Positions 35,459-44,884 are shown, counted from the stretch's first letter. The stretch is 64,000 nt of DNA from DATBGO01 sp963840095 (GCA_963840095.1 CAWIXN010000014.1:186001-250000); one strand, 5' to 3'. Made by a program: numbers and translations. The notes: generated by a model not told the origin, from the letters alone.

Positions 35459-35470
35459 GAACGATCGTTC
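35459..35470. promoter_or_regulatory. TetR operator candidate
   Basis: gaacgatcgttc, a perfect 12-base palindrome 15 bases upstream of the regulator start, next to AT-rich ctataag, which may be a -10 element (minus strand). Position and shape suit an autoregulatory TetR site. Confidence 0.6.
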
Positions 35471-35549
35471 AAGAATCAAGCCCGGCGAGCAGCCTTTCCA
35501 GCGCGGACGTTCGAGGCGCGCGGCCGGCGACTCCGTTCGGCTCTGCACG

Positions 35550-35759
35550 GGTGGGGGAGGTGAGCGCCGGCCTTTCGCGGGAACGCTCGAGCTGCCACCC
35601 CTGGCCACGCAGACGGACGTCAACGTAACGTTCTTTGCCACCCTGCTCCCCAGGACCGCGGGCATCGCCTCGACAGCGACCGTCGATGCCGAAGGCCGCC
35701 TGCTTGAACCGCCGGATCTGGAACGTGGCAGGGTGGCGGCGATTCCGGCGGCGGCTTGA
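35550..35759 (+). pseudogene. Possible coding remnant, unrecognised
   Basis: In the 350-base gap between the TetR and aldo/keto reductase genes one plus-strand frame without a start codon reads FAGTLELPPLATQTDVNVTF and continues FATLLPRTAGIASTATVDAE to a tga at 35757. The composition is protein-like, unlike nearby shadow frames. I cannot name a family. It may be the end of a gene whose 5' part was lost. Confidence 0.3.
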
Positions 35760-35794
35760 CGAGCCGGACGCCTGACGGAAACCAGTGGCGTCGG

Positions 35795-36820
35795 CTAACC
35801 GGCGCTTGATGCGGCCCAGATGTTGATGCCCGCCTCGACGGCCTGCAGATCGATGGCCGCGAGCTCCTCGCTGGTAAACGGCAACTTGCGCAGCGCGGCG
35901 AGGTTCTCCTCGAGCTGCGCCACGCTGCTCGCGCCGATCAGCGCCGATGTCACTCGCTGATCGCGCAGTACCCAGGCCAGCGCTAGCTGGGCGAGCGACT
36001 GCCCGCGGGCCTCGGCGATCTGGTTCAGCGCCCGGACGTGGGCCAGGTTCTCCTCGCTGATCTGGCCGACCGATAGCGAATCGTCGCGGCTGGCCCGCGA
36101 GCCAGCGGGAATGCCGCCCAGGTATCTGCCCGTCAGCAGTCCCTGGGCGAGCGGCGAGAACGCGATGCACCCGATCCCCTCGCGCTCCAGCACGTCAAGC
36201 AGGCCGCCCTCAATCCAGCGGTTCAGCATCGAGTAGGACGGCTGGTGGATCAGCAGTGGGGTGCCCATCTCCCGCAGTATCGCTGCCGCCTGGCTGGTGC
36301 GTTCTGCCGAGTACGACGATATTCCCGCGTACAACGCCTTCCCGGATCTGACCGCGGTATTCAGCGCGCCCATCGTTTCCTCGAGCGGGGTGTCGGGATC
36401 GAACCGGTGGCTGTAAAAGATGTCGACGTACTCCAGGCCCATGCGGGCCAGCGACTGGTCGAGGCTGGCCATCAGGTACTTGCGGGAACCCCATTCTCCG
36501 TAGGGCCCGGGCCACATGTCGTAGCCCGCCTTGGTGGAGATAACCAGCTCGTCGCGGTACCGGCGAAGGTCCGCGCGCAAGATCGCGCCGAAATTCGTCT
36601 CGGCCGAGCCGTAGGGCGGCCCGTAGTTATTGGCCAGGTCGAAATGAGTGACGCCGAGGTCGAACGCGCGCCTGATGATCGCCCGCTGAGTGTCCGCGGG
36701 CCGGTCATCACCGAAGTTCTGCCAGAGTCCGAGCGAAATCTCCGGGAGCTTCAGCCCGCTGCGCCCGCACCGCCGGTACCCGATCTGCTCATAGCGGCTG
36801 GCTGCCGCAACGTAGGTCAT
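35795..36820 (-). CDS. Aldo/keto reductase (YghZ/glyceraldehyde-3-phosphate reductase-like)
   Basis: 341-residue TIM-barrel NADPH reductase. Catalytic tetrad: Asp in GVTHFDLANNYG, Tyr in ANNYGPPYG, Lys in VISTKAGYDM and His in DIFYSHRFDP. The GPPYGSAE and KAGYDMWPGPYGEWGSRKYL segments are typical of the YghZ/GPR group (AKR14), which reduces L-glyceraldehyde 3-phosphate and methylglyoxal. NADPH site near TSALIGASSVAQLEEN. Stands alone. Confidence 0.9.
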   Translation of the reverse strand: MTYVAAASRYEQIGYRRCGRSGLKLPEISLGLWQNFGDDRPADTQRAIIRRAFDLGVTHFDLANNYGPPYGSAETNFGAILRADLRRYRDELVISTKAGYDMWPGPYGEWGSRKYLMASLDQSLARMGLEYVDIFYSHRFDPDTPLEETMGALNTAVRSGKALYAGISSYSAERTSQAAAILREMGTPLLIHQPSYSMLNRWIEGGLLDVLEREGIGCIAFSPLAQGLLTGRYLGGIPAGSRASRDDSLSVGQISEENLAHVRALNQIAEARGQSLAQLALAWVLRDQRVTSALIGASSVAQLEENLAALRKLPFTSEELAAIDLQAVEAGINIWAASSAG

Positions 36821-36947
36821 AACGGCAGTCTGCCATCACCGCAACCTCCCCAGGACCGGCATGTCGGCACTCCTGTTCCGCGCGGTTCATGTTCGCTGCT
36901 GGATAAGTGACGTGCCCCGACCGGGTGCGCCGTGGCACAGTCGGGGC

Positions 36948-37652
36948 ATGCCGCTGTTCGTCCTGATCCATAGCCCATCGGTCGGTCCGTCCACCTGGAT
37001 GCCGGTGGCGGACCGGCTCCGGGAGGCAGGCCATGACGTGGCGGTGCCGTCACTGCTGGCCGTAGCCGAGGGCGGCCCGCCATTCTGGCCGCGGGTGGTC
37101 GCGGCGGTAGCCGACGGGCTGCCCGGCAACGACGCTGACCAGGCACTGGTGCTGGTCGCCCACAGCAACGCCGGGGTGTTCATGCCGGTCATCGCGAGTG
37201 GCCTGATCCGCCCGGTGGCCGGTTCGATCTTCGCCGACGCCACGGTGCCCGAGTCCCGGGGCAGCACGCCGGTCGTGGGGGAGGAGTTCCTGCCGTTCCT
37301 GCGCGGCCTGGCTGACTCGGACGGGCGGCTGCCCCGCTGGACCGACTGGTGGGACGAACAGGATGTGGCACCGATGTTCGGAGCGCCGCAGGCCCGCCAG
37401 GACCGCCCGGTCATCACCGCCGAGCAGCCCAGGCTGCCGCTGGCCTACTACCACGAGCAGGTGCCGGCGCCCGTGGGATGGGATGATCATCCCTGCGGCT
37501 ACCTGTTGTTCAGCCCGCCCTATGAGGGCCAGGCTAACCGGGCCCGCGAGCGGGGCTGGCCCGTCCGGTCGGTGCCAGGTGAGCACCTGCACCAGATCGT
37601 CGACCCCGATCGCGTGGCTCGTGCCCTGCTCGACCTCGCAAATACCGCATGA
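36948..37652 (+). CDS. Alpha/beta hydrolase
   Basis: 234 residues from ATG 36948. Starts with FVLIHSPSVGPSTWMPVADR, the oxyanion-hole strand; nucleophile motif H-S-N-A-G (LVLVAHSNAGVFMPV) differs from the usual GxSxG by His in the first position; the Asp is probable near DATVPESRG, and the His in GEHLHQIVDPDRVA. Substrate unknown. Confidence 0.72.
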   Translation: MPLFVLIHSPSVGPSTWMPVADRLREAGHDVAVPSLLAVAEGGPPFWPRVVAAVADGLPGNDADQALVLVAHSNAGVFMPVIASGLIRPVAGSIFADATVPESRGSTPVVGEEFLPFLRGLADSDGRLPRWTDWWDEQDVAPMFGAPQARQDRPVITAEQPRLPLAYYHEQVPAPVGWDDHPCGYLLFSPPYEGQANRARERGWPVRSVPGEHLHQIVDPDRVARALLDLANTA

Positions 37653-37725
37653 TCATGACGGGCGGCGGCGGCCGACCCGGCTTGCGGGCCTGGGAGCGGG
37701 TTCGTGATCAAGCTAGTCTCTGACT

Positions 37726-39527
37726 GTGGAGCGGCGGCTAGCGTCCTACCAGCGGAAGCGGGACTTCGCGAAGACTCCCAGCCGGCTGGCGGGCAGCCGG
37801 CCGAGTATCCGGCTGGCGCCCGCCGGTTTGTCGTGCAACGCCACCGGGCGCGCAGGCTCCACTACGACCTCCGCTTCGAGATCGACGGGGTGCTGGCGAG
37901 CTGGGCGGTGCCGAAGGGCCCGACGCTGGACCCAAAGGTGAGGCACACCGCCATCCACGTCGAGGACCATCCGATTGAGTATCTCGACTTCGAGGGGGTC
38001 ATCCCGGCCAAGGAGTACGGCGGGGGCGACGTGATCGTGTGGGACCTCGGGACCTGGGAGCCGCACGCCACCGATGATCCTGCTGCTGCCGTGGCTGCCG
38101 GCGAGTTGCACGCCGATGTCGACGGCCAGAAACTCCGCGGCCGCCTGGTCCTGGTGCGTACCGGCCGGGACCGCTCCGACAAGGATCAGTGGCTGCTTCT
38201 GCATAAGAATGATGACTACGCCGTCGACGGCTGGGATCCGGAGGACTACCCGAGGTCGGTGCTGAGCGGCCGGACCAACGACGAGGTGAAGGCCAACCCG
38301 GAGCGGATGTGGCGCTCCGATCTGCCAGCCTCGGAGGCGTCGGTCGCGATCGGCAGCCCCGCAGCCGGCGCAGGCGCGGCCAGCAGGTCAGGGGTAGCGT
38401 CCGGGTCGGCCAAGAAGTCCGGTTCGGGTAACGGGTCCGGGTCGGCGGTCAGGTCCAGGGCAGCAGCCAAGCACTCGGAGACGGCTGAGGGGCCGGGCAC
38501 GGCTGACGGGCCGGGTGCGGCTGAGGGGCCGGGTGCGGCTGAGGGGCCTGGCGCGGCTGACGGGCCTGGCGCCGCTGCCGGGCCCGGCGCCGCTGCGCTG
38601 GACGCTCTTGACGCAATGGGGTCCGGTGGCACCTGGGAAGTGTTCGGCCGCAAGCTCCGGCTGACCAACCTGGAGAAGGTCCTGTTCCCCGCCCGGCCGG
38701 GCGAAGAGCCGGTGACCAAGCGTGAGTTTATTCGTTATGCCGCTCAAATAGCACCGGTCGTCCTGCCTTACCTGGCCGGCCGGGCTCTCAACATGCATCG
38801 TTTTCCTGGCGGGGCCACCACCAGTGGCTTCTGGCACAAGCAACTGCCCGACCATGCGCCAGCCTGGGTGCCGCGCTGGCACAAGCCCGACGCCGACCAG
38901 GGAAAAGCCACCACCTACCTGGTCGTCGACGAGGCGGCCGCGCTGGTATGGGCCGCCAACTTCGGCGCGCTTGAATGGCACGCCTGGACCGCCCGCACCG
39001 CCGACCCGCTCCGGCCGACCTACGCGCTGTTCGACATCGATCCCGGTCCGGCCACCTCGTGGGACGACATGGTGGTGCTGGCCCGGCTGCACCGGACCGC
39101 GCTTGAGCACCTGGGCGTCCGGGCCCGGCCGAAGCTCACCGGCCAGCGGGGGATCCAAGTCTGGGTACCGGTCAACCCCGGGCCTAGTTTCGAGGAGACC
39201 CGGAAGTGGACCGAGCAGGTGTCAAAGACCATCGGCGCGGTGGTCCCCGAGCTGGTCAGCTGGAGCTGGGAGGTAACGGAGCGACGCGGCCTGGCCCGTC
39301 TGGACTACACCCAAAACGTTCATAACAAGACGCTCGTTGCCCCCTACAGCCCCCGGCCCGCGGCGGGTGCGCCGGTATCCGCTCCCATCGACTGGGACGA
39401 ACTCGACGATCCGTCCCTGCGATCGGATACCTTCACGATCCGCACGGTGCTGGAGCGCGTGGCCGAGCGAGGTGACCCGTTCCGCGGCGTGCTGCCGCCC
39501 GGCCAGGACCTGCCCGCCGTCCGCTAG
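37726..39527 (+). CDS. LigD-like phosphoesterase-polymerase protein (copy 3), apparent frameshift near start
   Basis: About 600 residues. N-terminal 3'-phosphoesterase domain with FVVQRHRARRLHYDLRFEID (His/Asp metal site) and AVPKGPTLDP, a Gly/Ala-rich linker with GPGAAEGPGAA-type repeats, then PolDom with metal ligands FDIDPGP and LARLDYTQNVHNKT. No ligase domain. The usual opening (ERRLASYQRKRDFAKTP) is found in a different frame, from GTG 37726; a single missing base near 37779 (KTPEPAGG expected) rejoins the frames. The uninterrupted ORF begins instead at GTG 37704 and has an unrelated leader. TAGTCT (37714-37719), six bases before GTG 37726, suggests a leaderless start. Frameshift may be real or a sequencing error. 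Confidence 0.82.
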
Positions 39528-39637
39528 CCAAGGCACTTCCGCCAGCCGACGCCCGTCCGTGAGCCGTGGCGGGACGCATGCGCGAGATGCAGTCGGGTAA
39601 CTGGTAGTTTCCAGCTCAGCTGCGGAGAGGGCAGGCC

Positions 39638-40906
39638 GTGAGTTATGACGGGTACGTGAACGAAACCTCGGCTCGGCTGAGCCTGGCGCTCGAGGCCGAG
39701 CTCGCCGAGGCCACGGAACTCCGGCACGACCTGCACGCCCATCCTGAGCTGTCGGGGACCGAGCAGCTGACGCGCCGCTTGGTGCTGGACCGCCTCCCCG
39801 GCACCGAGATCACGGAGGTAGCCGACACCGGCGCCCTGGCCAGGATCGGCGGTCCGGGCGCAGCCATCGCGATCCGGGCCGAGCTCGACGCGCTTCCGAT
39901 CAAGGAGGCCACCGGCGCTCCCTGGGCGGCGGGTAACGGGGTAATGCACGCGTGCGGGCACGACGTTCACCTGGCCGCAGTGGCCGCGGTGGCCAGGTCC
40001 GTGCACCGGGCGGGCGGTCCGATGCCGTTGCTGGTCGTGCTGCAGCCGAGGGAGGAGACCTACCCGTCGGGCGCCCGGGATATGACGTCGGCGGGCGTGC
40101 TGGCTCCGCATGACGTCCGGGCCATGATCGGTGCCCACGTTCAGCCTGTGCTGCCCGACGGCCTGGTCTCCTGCGACGGCGGCGTGGTGAACGCAGCGGC
40201 CGACGAGTTCGTGGTGACGATGCGCGGCCGTGGCGGTCATGCCGCGTATCCGCACCTCACCGCCGACCCGGTTCTCGCCCTGGCCCAGTTCGCCTTGAGC
40301 GCGCAGCAGATCGTCAGCAGAACCGCCAACCCCATAGTCCCGACCGTCGTCACCATCGGCTCGGTGCACGCCGGGGACGCGGCCAACGCGACGCCCGAGG
40401 TCGCCACTGCGCGAGGCACCTTGCGCACCATGTCGCAGGCGCAGCGCCCGCTGCTGCAGGAGCGGCTGGCCGAGATCGCCACCGGCGTCGCGATGGCCCA
40501 CGGCTGCACGGCGGAGGTAACGGTCCTGCCAGGAGAGCCGCCCCTGCGCAATGACGCGCGACTCGCCGAGGTGACCAGCCGCCACCTCGCCTCCCTCGGC
40601 CTTGGCATCGGGGGCCCGCTGCACTCGTGCGGGGCGGATGACTTCGCCTACTTCACCGAGGTCATTCCGGCGCTGATGCTGTTCGTGGGGGTCGGAGACG
40701 GCAGCTCCATGCGACTGCACGACCACGGGTTCCTGCCCCCGGACGACACGGTCAGGAATACGGCGCGGGCCCTGCTGGCCGGTTATCTGGCCGCGGCTGA
40801 GATCTTCGGCGGGCCCGCCTCGACTCCGGCGCGCGGCTTAGCTGGGGCGCGGGCTCAACTGGGCGCGGGCTCAGCTGGGGCCTGCGGCGGCCCGGTCTGC
40901 CGGTAG
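39638..40906 (+). CDS. M20D-type amidohydrolase/peptidase
   Basis: 422 residues. Metal-binding motifs HDLHAHPELSG, MHACGHDVHLAAVAAV, EETYPSGA and a C-terminal HDHGF are those of M20 family amidohydrolases (aminoacylase, N-acyl-amino-acid type). GTG 39638 has gagaggg before it. The last 30 residues are a Gly/Ala-rich tail with a repeated GARAQLGAGSAGA. Substrate unknown. Confidence 0.88.
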   Translation: MSYDGYVNETSARLSLALEAELAEATELRHDLHAHPELSGTEQLTRRLVLDRLPGTEITEVADTGALARIGGPGAAIAIRAELDALPIKEATGAPWAAGNGVMHACGHDVHLAAVAAVARSVHRAGGPMPLLVVLQPREETYPSGARDMTSAGVLAPHDVRAMIGAHVQPVLPDGLVSCDGGVVNAAADEFVVTMRGRGGHAAYPHLTADPVLALAQFALSAQQIVSRTANPIVPTVVTIGSVHAGDAANATPEVATARGTLRTMSQAQRPLLQERLAEIATGVAMAHGCTAEVTVLPGEPPLRNDARLAEVTSRHLASLGLGIGGPLHSCGADDFAYFTEVIPALMLFVGVGDGSSMRLHDHGFLPPDDTVRNTARALLAGYLAAAEIFGGPASTPARGLAGARAQLGAGSAGACGGPVCR

Positions 40907-40916
40907 CCTGTCCGGC

Positions 40917-41210
40917 GTGCTTGAACAGGTCAGCGTCATCCGCTACGTGACCCCGCTGCGGGAGGGAGGCTCGCTGCCTGCCCTGGTCGAGGCCGACAAC
41001 TTCGGGACGTACGTGATGAAGTTCCGCGGTGCCGGCCAGGGGCCCAAGGCGCTGGTCGCGGAGATCATCGAGGGGAACTCGCCCGTAGGCTCGGCCTGCG
41101 CGCGCCAGAGGTGGTCCTCGGCTACCTTGACCCGCGCATCGCGAGCAGCGAGCCTGATCCGGAGATCCAGGATCTGCTGCGCGCGAGCGACGGGCTGAAT
41201 GTGGGGCCCT
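40917..41210 (+). pseudogene. Broken HipA-like kinase gene
   Basis: The opening (SVIRYVTPLREGGSLPALVE, then GTYVMKFRGAGQGPKALVAE) is the N-terminus of the HipA-like kinase family HipA_2. Near 41073 the frame breaks: restoring one G in gagggg gives GELARRLGLRAPEVVLGYLD and on through EIQDLLRASDGLNVG. The remaining roughly 160 residues of the family are missing, replaced by the 23-base tandem repeat and the convergent kinase gene. TAGCCT (40904-40909) seven bases before the GTG suggests a leaderless start. Confidence 0.68.
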
Positions 41211-41221
41211 CCGGGATGTGG

Positions 41222-41313
41222 GCCCTCCGGGCCGGTCAGGCAGAGCCCTCCGGGCCGGTCAGGCAGAGCCCTCCGGGCCGGTCAGGCAGAGCCCTCCGGG
41301 CCGGTCAGGCAGA
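41222..41313. repeat. 23-bp tandem repeat, four copies
   Basis: Four identical units (41222-41244, 41245-41267, 41268-41290, 41291-41313) starting gccctccggg and ending gtcaggcaga. The fourth holds the stop codon of the minus-strand pseudokinase gene (tca at 41305). The unit is unrelated to the 23-base unit at 17.5 kb. Confidence 0.85.
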
Positions 41314-42093
41314 GCCTTCGATGCTGACGTTGTAGACGGTGGCCTGGAAGGTGCCCGAAGCGTCAGGCGGCAGCTTGGTAAACCACAGAAGTACATAACG
41401 GGCGCCGCGCGCTGGTGTGGCGAGCCGGAGGTCGACCTGCGCGCCCGCGTCGGTTACCTGTGCCACGGCATGGGTGTCGGTGATCGAGGCGGCTGCCGTC
41501 CCGGTGCGCACCTGGAAGTCGGCGCCTGGCAGGCCGCCGAGCGTGATCTTCAGGCCGGTGATCGTCACCGGCCGGCCCATATCGATGAGCAGCCCGGTAC
41601 CTGGTTTCAGGTTTCCGAAGGCGGCCGTCGTGTACCAGGCGGTGTGCCAGGCCGTGGCCGGGTTATCGTCGATCGCCTGCTGAGCCAGCTGGGCACTGCC
41701 CGGGCCCTGGCTGTTGCCGTACGGATCAAAGGTCGCTGCGCTGACCGGGATGAGGATGTGTGCGGCCTGCTGCGGTGCGTGACGCGCGGGCGCCGTGACG
41801 GTACGGGCCGCGGGTCGCGCCAGCAGCCAGCCGCCGACCGCGCAGCCTGCGAGCACGAGCAGAACAGCCACGACGCGCAGCACCCTGGCCAGCGCACTAG
41901 GCGCTGTGGCGGGAGAGGCCGGTGTAGCGGCGGAGGCCGGTGTTGCAAGCGGGGCTGCAGGAGGCGCCGCTCTGGCAGAGGCAGCAGCTCTTGCAGACGC
42001 GGCAGTGGCGGCTGTGGCCGTGCCGGGAGGGGCTGTGCCGGGCGAGGCTGTGCCGGGCGACGCTGTGGCGGGCGACGCTGTGGCGTCACGGCC

Positions 42094-42183
42094 TGTGCCG
42101 GGAGGAGCTGTGCCGGGAGGGGCTGTGCCGGGAGGGGCTGTGCCGGGAGGGGCTGTGCCGGGAGGGGCTGTGGCGGGAGGGGC
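42094..42183. repeat. 15-bp tandem repeat coding GTAPP units
   Basis: Repeats of ctgtgccgggagggg on the plus strand, read on the minus strand as Gly-Thr-Ala-Pro-Pro, in the extracytoplasmic or linker region of the pseudokinase gene. Multiples of three, so copy number change keeps the frame. Confidence 0.7.
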
Positions 42184-42909
42184 TGTGGCGTCACGGGCTG
42201 TGCCGGGAGAGGCTGTCGCAGGAGCTGTGGCGGCAGGGGCTGCGGCGGCTGGCGGGGTGTCCGCCTGCAGCGGGCCGACGGGGGCGACCACTGACCCGAT
42301 GGGGGATATGCCGTCCGGGGCCGTATCGGCCAGCGCTGGGCCGACGGGTGAGCCAGCGTGCCTCCGGTCCGACCGTGCCGTGCCCGGGCTTTTTGCGCCG
42401 GGGCTTTTTGCGCCGGCGCGCCTCGTGTCGGAGCGTGCCGACCCGGAGCGTGCCTGGCCTGCGGCTGACCGTCGCCGCAGGCCAGGCGCCCTGCGCGTAG
42501 GCGCGACCGGCGATCTGCTGGGCGAAAGGGTCCGCCCCACCGCCAGGCTGAGCGGCTGCGTGACGCTGAGCGCCTGGCCGAGCGACGCTGCCCGAGCGCT
42601 GATCCCGGTCGCGGCCAGCGCCACGGCTAGAACGGCCGGGCTGAGGATCGGCGGCCCGTCATCGCTGGCTTCCCCGAACAGAGCCCGGCAGGTAATCGCG
42701 TCGACCTCGCTGGGCACGTTGGTCCGCAGCTCACGAGGGCGGACCGGGCGCCCGGCAGAGCGCGGCGCCGGGGGCAGGCTGGTCTGCTCCGCACCAGGCC
42801 AGCAGCCGGTAAGCGCGGCGTACAAGAGGCTGGCCAGGCCCCGGGTGTCAGCTCGAGCCGCGTCGTCGGCGGCCATCTCAGAGAACTCAGTCCCGGAGAC
42901 CTCAGTCCG

Positions 42910-43010
42910 GGGGAGCGCAGTTCCGGGGAGGACAGTCCCGGGGAGCGCAGTCCCGGGGAGCGCAGTCCCGGGGAGCGCAGTCCCGGGGAGCGCAGTCCCG
43001 GGGAGCTCAG
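42910..43010. repeat. 15-bp tandem repeat coding GTALP units
   Basis: About seven copies of gcgcagtcccgggga on the plus strand (Gly-Thr-Ala-Leu-Pro on the minus strand), inside the C-lobe region of the pseudokinase gene. It interrupts what should be a folded domain. Confidence 0.7.
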
Positions 43011-44011
43011 CGCCGTGTGGTGCGGTCCCGGCGAGCGCAGCCGCGGTCGCCAGCCCGACGATCTTCACCTCGGAACGGGTGCTGCACCACACGGAATCCG
43101 GGGTCAGGCACAGGTGAGCCAGCCCGGCCGCATGCGCAACCGCTATGGCGCCAGCGGCATCGGTAACAATCTCAACCGCACGTTGGGGGTCGAGGGGCCG
43201 GCGGCGAGGACCTCGTCGAGACGCTCGCCCGTCGGCCACTCGGAGACGATGTAGCGATGCTCTGGACTGTCATCGGCATCGAAGATCTGAACCAGACGGC
43301 GGTCGTTCAGCTGGGATGCGGCGCGTGCGGCCGCCACGACCGGCCCGAGCCGGCTGAATCCGGGCACGAACGTCCGCACGGTGACCGCACGGGCCAGTGC
43401 CTTGTCGGTTGCCTTCCACAGCGAGGATCCGCCCTCATCGCTCAGCCGTTCCTCGAGCCGGTACCGGTCAGTTAGCCGCGTCTGGCCGTCCCTCGTCCGT
43501 GCAACGGCGGAGGCCGGCCTGGCGTCATCGGCGGCCGGCCCGAGATCGTTGGCGGCCGGCCCGTCATCGGCAGCCGGCCCGGCGTGATCGGCGGTCGGCC
43601 CGGCGTGATCGGCAGCCGGCGGGGGGTCGGCGGCGGGCCCGGCATCATCAACAGCGGGCCCGGCCAGGTCAGCCGCGGGCCCGGCCAGGCCAGCCGCGGG
43701 ACCGGCCCGGTCAGCCGCTAGCCCGGCGGCTTCCGCGGATAGTTGCCGATCCAGACGGCCCTGTCGCGCGGCCACGCCGACTAGCGGCGCGGACGACTCA
43801 GTGCCGCTCCCCGCTGCTCCTCGCGCCATTGCCGTCCACCCCTCGCACATACTCAGCAAACCGCTGAGCCTACCGAGGTAATAGAGCCCTTGGTCCCCGC
43901 ACTGGCCATCGACTCGCCGCGGCAATTGCCGGCGAAGGCCGGGCCCTACCTGCGACCTGCAACTATAGGTTATTCGATCATGACCGAAAGCAGCCTCCGC
44001 GCCCGGCGCGG

Positions 44012-44806
44012 TTAGGCCCCGAGCGCCCGCAATGCCGCGGCCGTGCCCTGGTCGGCGGGGTAGAAGGACTCGATCGCCAGTTCCTCGACCGTGACATCCA
44101 TCGGGGTCCCGATGACGGCCGTGATGCTGAAGAACGACAGCTCATGACCGTCGTGCCGGTAGCGCAACGGGACCACCACGTCGGTCTGGCGCGGCGGCTC
44201 GCTCTCGCCGCCCGGATAGCCGCTTAGCTCCGCGTGCAGGTCGGCCAGCCGGGCGTCGCCGGTCGCGGCCACCTGACGGCGCAGCCTGGCCAGCAGGTGG
44301 GCGCGCCACTCCGCCAGGTTGACGATGCGCGCCGCCATGCCGTCGGGGTGCAGGCTCAGCCGCAGCACGTTCACCGGCGGCTCCAGCAGCCAGGCCGCCG
44401 CGCCCGCGGTCAGGTACCCGACACTTGAGTTGCCGTCGACCAGCTCCCACCACCGGTTCACCAGCACAGCGGGATAAGGCTGGTGCCCGGCCAGGACCTG
44501 CCGCAGCCCGGCGCGGACGGCCGCGAGCTCTGGTTCGGCCAGGCCGTGCTCGGGATAGGCCGGCGCATAGCCGCCCGCCAGTAGCACCCTGTTGCGATCG
44601 CGTAACGGTACCTCCAGCTGCTCGGTCAGTCGCAAGATCATCTCGCTCGTGGGCCGCGACCGTCCGGTCTCGACGAAGCTGAGGTGCCGCGCCGAGATGT
44701 CGGCCTGAATGGCCAGGTCCAGCTGGCTCAGCCGGCGGCGCTGGCGCCATTCGCGGAGCAGCTCACCGGCCGCGCGGCCGGTCGGGCGGGTTGCCATAAC
44801 GCTCAC
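44012..44806 (-). CDS. XRE-family regulator with MmyB-like domain
   Basis: 264 residues. N-terminal HTH (LLREWRQRRRLSQLDLAIQA, DISARHLSFVETGRSRPTSE) of the XRE type, then the MmyB-like ligand-binding domain (AVLVNRWWELVDGN, NLAEWRAHLLARLRRQVAAT). Regulators of this class usually control an adjacent divergent gene; here the neighbour is a SnoaL-like gene and a 17-base inverted repeat lies between. Ligand may be a lipid-like molecule by family analogy (inference). Confidence 0.88.
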   Translation of the reverse strand: MSVMATRPTGRAAGELLREWRQRRRLSQLDLAIQADISARHLSFVETGRSRPTSEMILRLTEQLEVPLRDRNRVLLAGGYAPAYPEHGLAEPELAAVRAGLRQVLAGHQPYPAVLVNRWWELVDGNSSVGYLTAGAAAWLLEPPVNVLRLSLHPDGMAARIVNLAEWRAHLLARLRRQVAATGDARLADLHAELSGYPGGESEPPRQTDVVVPLRYRHDGHELSFFSITAVIGTPMDVTVEELAIESFYPADQGTAAALRALGA

Positions 44807-44840
44807 GCCGGCGAGTCTACGAACCCGGCCGCTGCGCCGC

Positions 44841-44884
44841 GATTACGTGCGAGGTAACGAGGTGGCATTACCTCGCACGTAATC
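44841..44884. promoter_or_regulatory. 17-bp perfect inverted repeat between XRE regulator and SnoaL-like gene
   Basis: gattacgtgcgaggtaa (44841-44857) and ttacctcgcacgtaatc (44868-44884) are exact reverse complements separated by ten bases. It is 35 bases upstream of the XRE start and 92 upstream of the SnoaL-like start, the right place for an operator for the regulator. Confidence 0.72.

Larger units (their letters stand above)
41305..43829 (-). pseudogene. Frameshifted pseudokinase/discoidin-like membrane protein
   Basis: Two ORFs join if one base is restored in the C/G run near 43193. Part 1 (43829 to about 43190) has an Ala/Gly/Asp/Pro repeat region and the N-lobe RYRLEERLSDEGGSSLWKAT. 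Part 2 continues at LDPQRAVEIVTDAAGAIAVA, with LAHLCLTPDSVWCS where an active kinase has HRDLKPEN and VGLATAA for DFG, so it is a pseudokinase of the type usually found with MurJ in actinobacteria. Then come GTALP and GTAPP repeats, a membrane helix (VLRVVAVLLVLAGCAVGGWL) and an F5/8-C-like domain (NPATAWHTAWYTTAAFGNLK). ATG 43829 has GGGGTGG upstream. MurJ is not in the window. Frameshift may be error or real. Confidence 0.65.

Noticed and set aside
41222..41313. 23-base repeats considered as an attachment or integron site
   Set aside because: No integrase, and repeats are simple head-to-tail copies covering a stop codon.
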